NCBI GenBank assembly: GCA_964344305.1
Contig: CAYFMT010000003.1
Span: forward strand, 62,001-126,000
Direction: 5' to 3'
Length of the DNA stretch: 64,000 bases
DNA from: JABMOV01 sp964344305
GTDB lineage: Bacteria > Fidelibacterota > Marinisomatia > Marinisomatales > JABMOV01
Shown piece by piece: positions 63,410-64,000 of this stretch; position 1 is the first letter of the stretch, and each line of letters begins with the position of its first letter. The notes below the pieces were generated by a model that worked only from the letters and a program-made list of their open reading frames with translations, was not told where the DNA came from and did no database searches. The position numbers were made by a program, and so were the translations under genes.

Positions 63410-64000
63410 TTACGCCACTCGCTTGATTATAAGTGCTGATGCTTCACCACCACCAATGCACAGTGTCGCCAATCCCAATTCAGATTTTGTTTTTTCCATA
63501 CTGTGTACAAGTGTGGTAAGGATACGTGCGCCGGATGCGCCAATGGGATGTCCTATGGCAATGGCTCCTCCATGAATGTTGACTTTTGTAACATCCAGGT
63601 TTAAATCATCTATGGCGACCATGGCGACAGGAGCAAATGCCTCATTTATTTCCCACAGATCAATATCATCCGCTCGCAATCCTGCTTTGTTCATTGCTTT
63701 ATTTACGGCTAAGACCGGAGCGGTTGTAAACCATTCGGGTTCCTGTGCCGCTGAGGCCTGTGAAATGATCTGAAAGATGGGATTATTGCCTGTTACCGAT
63801 TCACGGGACTGCACAAGAATGGCTGCTGCACCATCATTTATTTTTGATGCATTGGCGGCGGTAATCGTGCCATCTTTTTCAAACGCTGGTCTTAATGCAG
63901 GCATTTTATCGAAATTGGCTCGACCCGGTTCCTCGTCAGTATCAATGAAGAAAGGGTCTCCTTTGCGCTGTTTGACTTCCACCGCTGTAATCTCATGAAT
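63410..64000 (-). CDS. Acetyl-CoA C-acyltransferase (thiolase), C-terminal part (cut by window edge)
   Basis: The frame is open from the right edge, where it reads IHEITAVEVKQRKGD, so the true start is outside the window; about 196 codons are present. Thiolase C-terminal half: TAANASKINDGAAAILV, LWEINEAFAPVAMVAI, the catalytic His in GGAIAIGHPIGASGARI, and the second catalytic Cys in LCIGGGEASALII. The N-terminal half with the acyl-carrying Cys is not visible. It condenses or cleaves acetyl-CoA/3-ketoacyl-CoA. First visible gene of the operon ending in secA. Confidence 0.93.
   Translation of the reverse strand: MHEITAVEVKQRKGDPFFIDTDEEPGRANFDKMPALRPAFEKDGTITAANASKINDGAAAILVQSRESVTGNNPIFQIISQASAAQEPEWFTTAPVLAVNKAMNKAGLRADDIDLWEINEAFAPVAMVAIDDLNLDVTKVNIHGGAIAIGHPIGASGARILTTLVHSMEKTKSELGLATLCIGGGEASALIIKRVA

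Noticed and set aside
1..64000. Phage, transposon, integron or CRISPR content
   Set aside because: No integrase, transposase, terminal repeats, short regularly spaced repeats or phage structural genes were seen. The only sizeable exact repeat found by eye is inside the propeller gene.

Overview
The window looks like a chromosomal segment of an uncultured FCB-group bacterium, most likely Candidatus Marinimicrobia (SAR406/Neomarinimicrobiota) or a close relative such as the Calditrichota/KSB1 lineages. The main evidence is six large secreted proteins ending in a Por-type (type IX-like) sorting domain with the core QNYPNPFNP, together with a PorV-like outer-membrane protein, TonB-dependent receptors with carboxypeptidase-like N-terminal domains, and the makeup of the housekeeping genes. 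The lineage is an inference from gene content; there is no rRNA gene here.

Layout. Positions 1-28 kb are an envelope and secretion region, almost all on the minus strand. It holds the N-terminus of a TonB receptor at the left edge, a 14-motif FG-GAP protein, a convergent pair (GHL10-type hydrolase and amidase) sharing a C-terminal ligand-binding-like module, a periplasmic propeller, and a propeller protein carrying an exact 888-bp internal duplication. A tight seven-gene operon follows (about 26.0 down to 12.8 kb): two TonB receptors, each followed by a member of one paralogous secreted family, around a PorV-like barrel and two lipoproteins. Next come a DUF1460 amidase-like protein and a class-C beta-lactamase-like hydrolase.

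Positions 28-38 kb hold a MORN lipoprotein, an esterase, and a plus-strand operon for amino-sugar/muropeptide handling: GT2, sugar kinase, SpoIID/LytB, AmpG-like MFS with an inserted Ig-like domain, NagX-like acyltransferase and two SDRs. It ends at a strong terminator facing a long secreted protein, whose upstream region carries a perfect FNR-type palindrome.

Positions 41.8-49.2 kb (minus strand) hold pterin dehydratase, a MATE exporter, and a compact ECF-sigma/zinc anti-sigma/redox operon. That operon includes a 29-codon membrane ORF whose in-frame UGA may encode selenocysteine. An SLC13/TrkA-C transporter and a GAF-HD-GYP phosphodiesterase follow. Positions 49.3-53.9 kb hold a 1,535-residue fusion of acyl-CoA ligase, an unassigned kinase-like middle region and a GNAT domain, followed by tRNA-Leu(UAG). 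Positions 54-64 kb (minus strand) hold a cohesin-like secreted protein and a five-gene operon: thiolase (cut by the window edge), acyl-CoA dehydrogenase, leucine dehydrogenase, nusB and secA.

No transposase, integrase, CRISPR array or rRNA was seen, and no gene-free stretch exceeds 300 bases. Shine-Dalgarno sites are used unevenly: clear before many genes, absent before others.
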